A stretch of DNA of 64,000 nucleotides, from positions 205,511-269,510 of the forward strand of contig CAZDCD010000002.1 of assembly GCA_964503885.1 (NCBI GenBank), in the 5' to 3' direction. The notes under the pieces are model-generated. The model was not told the origin of the DNA. It was given only the letters and a program-made list of their open reading frames with translations, and did no database searches. The DNA is from CAZDCD01 sp964503885 (lineage in GTDB: Bacteria; Bacteroidota; Bacteroidia; Bacteroidales; UBA10428). Position numbers and translations under genes: made by a program. Shown here in pieces: positions 61,450-64,000 of the stretch. Each line of letters opens with the position of its first letter. The stretch's first letter is position 1.

Positions 61450-64000
61450 ATGAAAAAAAAATTAATCATTTCTGTACCAGGTAATAAAAGTACCCGGTAT
61501 AAAAAGACAATCGAAATCATGAAAATTTCATTTTTCTTAAGCTTTTTGTCAATAATCAACCTATTGGCATTGGATTCCTACCCTCAGAATACTACTATGT
61601 CAATGAAAGTAAAAGCAACAACTGTTGAACAGGTGCTTTCAAAAATTGAAGAGCAATCTGAGTTTTTCTTTCTGTACAATAGTAAACTTGTTGATGTGAA
61701 TCGAAAGATTGATGTTAATTTTAAGGATAAGAAAATCATGGATATTCTCGATGATTTGTTTTCAGATCAAAAAGTTGAGTATATCGTTAAAGACAGGCAA
61801 ATTATTTTGTCCCCGACAAACTATGATCACTTTTTCAGAGATTCATACCGGCAGGAAATAACTGTCACAGGCGTGATAACGGGAAATAACGGTGAACCAT
61901 TGCCCGGGGTAAATATAGTCGAAAAAGGCACACAAAACGGCGCTACTACAGACTTAGACGGGTTATTTACAATAACGGTTACCGATGTTAAGGCTGTACT
62001 TATTTTTTCTTATATAGGTTACCAGACACAGGAAGTAGCTGTTGGCAGCAAAACCCGGATTGATGTGAAAATGGCTGAAGATATTAAAATTTTTGACGAA
62101 GTTGTAGTCATCGGATATGGCTCTACAAAAAAGCGGGACCTGACAGGTGCTGTCAGCTCTGTTAAGGCAGGACAAATTGAAGATCAACCGTTTACTTCAC
62201 TCGACCAGGCACTTATAGGGAAAGTTTCAGGCGTAACCATTTCACAGAATTCTGGTGCTCCGGGTGGTGGAATTTCAGTCAGGGTGCGTGGTATAACATC
62301 CCTTACTGGAAGTAACGAACCTTTGTATATTATTGATGGTGTGCCGGTTGACGGGGGACAAAATAACCAAAGCTTCAACTTTTCTAATGCTGGCGGAGGC
62401 AGCGGACAAACAAGGGTTAGTGCACTTTCATCAATCAACCCATCAGATATAGAATCAATAGAAGTATTAAAAGATGCCTCAGCCTTGGCAATATATGGCT
62501 CCCGAGCATCTAACGGGGTTATTATAATTACAACCAAAAGTGGAAGTAAAGAAAAATCCACAGTCTCGTATGAAGGATATTACGGTGTGCAGGAAGTCTC
62601 AAAATATATTGATATGATGGATTTGCAGCAGTATGCCGAGTATATTACTGAAGCCCGGTCATCCTCAGGGTTACAACCTCCTGAAAGATTCTATCACCCT
62701 GAGTTACTGGGTTCAGGTACCAACTGGCAGAAAGAGATTTTCAGGTCTGCACCAATTCAAAGTCATCAGTTGGCCATTTCAGGAGGAACTGATAAAGCAA
62801 AAATCTATACTTCATTGAATTACTTTGACCAGGATGGTATTCTCATTAATACTAATTATAAAAGATTAGCCCTCAGACTTAATGTTAGCTTCAACGTAAA
62901 TTCCTGGTTTAATTTTGGTAATTCATTAACGGCAAGCAATGATGATAATAGAATAGCCTATAACGATGCTGCAGATGGTGTTATAGCCTCAGCACTGAAT
63001 CAATCACCCGATATTCCGGTAAAAATGTCTGATGGTAGCTGGGGTGGCCCGACTTCCGGTGTGGGTCCGACTAACTCGAACAATCCCGTGGCTTTGGCAA
63101 GCATAAGGTCTTCTACATTGGATAGAAACATGATATTAGGAAATTTGTATGGCGAAATCAACTTCTTAAAAAGTTTCAAATTAAGAAATGAAATTGGTTA
63201 TGATTTTAATACAGGTAAACAAGCTTCTTTCAGCCCGAGTTATCAAATGGGAGACCGGGGAAATGACAATGCTGCTTCTTATAAAGTAGATCAATATCGT
63301 TTTTACTGGATCCTGAAAAATTACCTTACCTATAATAATGACTTTGGCAAGCATTCGGTTACAGCCCTGTTAGGCCATGAGGCACAGCAATCAAAATTCG
63401 AACAGATTTCGGCAAGTCGTACAGGATTTCTTACCAATGAAGTTTCTGCGCTTCAGGTTGGAGACGCAAATTCAGCTGGCGGAAACAGCAATCAAAATAC
63501 CTGGAGTATGGAATCATATTTTGCCAGACTTAATTATTCTTTTAAGAACAGGTATTTGATTACTGCTACTTACAGGGCTGATGCATCCTCAAATTTCGGC
63601 CCAAACAACAAATGGGGATTCTTTCCATCGTTTTCAGCTGCCTGGGTTGCAAGTGAAGAGCCATTTATGGAACCTATCAAAGGGGTATTGAGCTGGCTTA
63701 AGTTTCGTGCAGGTTATGGAGAAGTAGGTAATCAAAACATTACCCAATATGCTTACGGGCAAACATTAAGGTCTATAACCACGGCTTATGGTACAGGCTT
63801 CTCGCCGCAAAACATTGCTAACCCCAATGTAAAATGGGAATCAACAACATCCACTAATCTTGGTGTTGAATTGGGGTTCCTGCAAAACAGAATCCGTCTG
63901 GATGCTGATTTCTATATCAAAAAATCCAAAGACTTCTTGTATCAGTTACCTATGCCTGATTATTACGGCGCAATGTCGGTACCTGATCAGGGTGGTTTCC
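61450..64000 (+). CDS. SusC/RagA-type TonB-linked outer membrane receptor with STN domain, incomplete at right edge
   Basis: The gene opens at ATG 61450 and is open for 850 codons to the window end. After a signal peptide (about residues 20-50, ending SYPQ) come an STN domain (about 50-117: TVEQVLSKIEEQSEFFFLY), a carboxypeptidase-D-like domain (about 138-215: VTGVITGNNGEPLPGVNIVE), the TonB plug (VVVIGYGSTKKRDLTGAVSS, ASALAIYGSRASNGVIIITT) and the start of the beta-barrel. SusC receptors import oligosaccharides with a SusD lipoprotein. The STN domain shows that this one signals to the FecR/FecI pair upstream. Residues beyond the edge and the SusD gene are not visible. Confidence 0.96.
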   Translation, partial: MKKKLIISVPGNKSTRYKKTIEIMKISFFLSFLSIINLLALDSYPQNTTMSMKVKATTVEQVLSKIEEQSEFFFLYNSKLVDVNRKIDVNFKDKKIMDILDDLFSDQKVEYIVKDRQIILSPTNYDHFFRDSYRQEITVTGVITGNNGEPLPGVNIVEKGTQNGATTDLDGLFTITVTDVKAVLIFSYIGYQTQEVAVGSKTRIDVKMAEDIKIFDEVVVIGYGSTKKRDLTGAVSSVKAGQIEDQPFTSLDQALIGKVSGVTISQNSGAPGGGISVRVRGITSLTGSNEPLYIIDGVPVDGGQNNQSFNFSNAGGGSGQTRVSALSSINPSDIESIEVLKDASALAIYGSRASNGVIIITTKSGSKEKSTVSYEGYYGVQEVSKYIDMMDLQQYAEYITEARSSSGLQPPERFYHPELLGSGTNWQKEIFRSAPIQSHQLAISGGTDKAKIYTSLNYFDQDGILINTNYKRLALRLNVSFNVNSWFNFGNSLTASNDDNRIAYNDAADGVIASALNQSPDIPVKMSDGSWGGPTSGVGPTNSNNPVALASIRSSTLDRNMILGNLYGEINFLKSFKLRNEIGYDFNTGKQASFSPSYQMGDRGNDNAASYKVDQYRFYWILKNYLTYNNDFGKHSVTALLGHEAQQSKFEQISASRTGFLTNEVSALQVGDANSAGGNSNQNTWSMESYFARLNYSFKNRYLITATYRADASSNFGPNNKWGFFPSFSAAWVASEEPFMEPIKGVLSWLKFRAGYGEVGNQNITQYAYGQTLRSITTAYGTGFSPQNIANPNVKWESTTSTNLGVELGFLQNRIRLDADFYIKKSKDFLYQLPMPDYYGAMSVPDQGGF

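Noticed and set aside
1..64000. TAG reassigned as a sense codon, suggested by in-frame ambers at 31240 and 57328
   Set aside because: Many intact full-length genes in the window end in TAG at the family-normal length, so the code is standard.
1..64000. tRNA, rRNA, CRISPR, prophage or insertion sequence
   Set aside because: I looked for T-loop motifs, regular direct repeats with spacers, and transposase or integrase motifs and saw none; a covariance-model scan would be the decisive test.

Overview
The window looks like chromosomal DNA of a Bacteroidota bacterium, probably of the order Bacteroidales or a near relative. The evidence is the gene content: a SusC/RagA-type TonB-linked receptor preceded by a FecI-type sigma factor and a FecR-type anti-sigma factor, a type IX secretion sorting domain, a DUF4492-cydA-cydB cluster, a parA-parB-DUF5683-mltD cluster, a SiaC-family (DUF1987) protein, a GH95 alpha-L-fucosidase and a secreted sulfatase. 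Several intergenic regions also carry the Bacteroidota -7 promoter box TAnnTTTG. I found no rRNA, tRNA, insertion sequence, prophage or CRISPR array by eye. The order-level assignment is inference.

Region 1-17 kb is gene-poor and worn. It holds a secreted protein of unknown function, two decayed genes fused end to end (a membrane protein and a PHB-depolymerase-like esterase), a PEBP/YbhB protein, a GH95 fucosidase, a DUF116 protein, a secreted beta-sandwich protein, a DoxX protein, a remnant that looks like a DNA alkylation repair enzyme, a methyltransferase-like membrane protein, an ECF sigma factor coupled to an acyl-ACP thioesterase, and a frameshifted T9SS surface protein. The gaps contain many short perfect hairpins and a few repeated sequence elements.

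Region 17-31 kb is about respiration, redox and signalling. It has a cytochrome bd operon (DUF4492, CydA, CydB and a 47-residue CydX-like peptide), a C1 cysteine peptidase, a cupin, a 4Fe-4S protein divergent from a Crp/Fnr regulator, an M28 aminopeptidase, a NarL-type two-component pair, a YbjQ protein, 3-methyladenine glycosylase I, a receiver-histidine kinase hybrid and uracil-DNA glycosylase.

Region 31-48 kb is housekeeping: TadA, AspRS, a flavin reductase, LepA, then a minus-strand block running ParA, ParB, DUF5683, lytic transglycosylase, two SGNH hydrolases and an MBOAT acyltransferase. The last four genes together suggest O-acylation of a cell-envelope polymer, possibly peptidoglycan. 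SiaC, glutaminyl cyclase, a small HAD hydrolase and phosphatidylserine synthase follow.

Region 48-59 kb is a run of minus-strand, mostly single-domain genes: two GNATs, AhpD-like, winged-helix, VOC, sulfatase, metallo-beta-lactamase fold, DUF3788, TrmO, ICMT-like, HEAT repeat, DinB and isochorismatase family. It includes a lipoprotein gene broken by an amber codon. The window ends in a sigma/anti-sigma/SusC glycan-uptake locus that runs off the right edge; the partner SusD would be expected beyond it.
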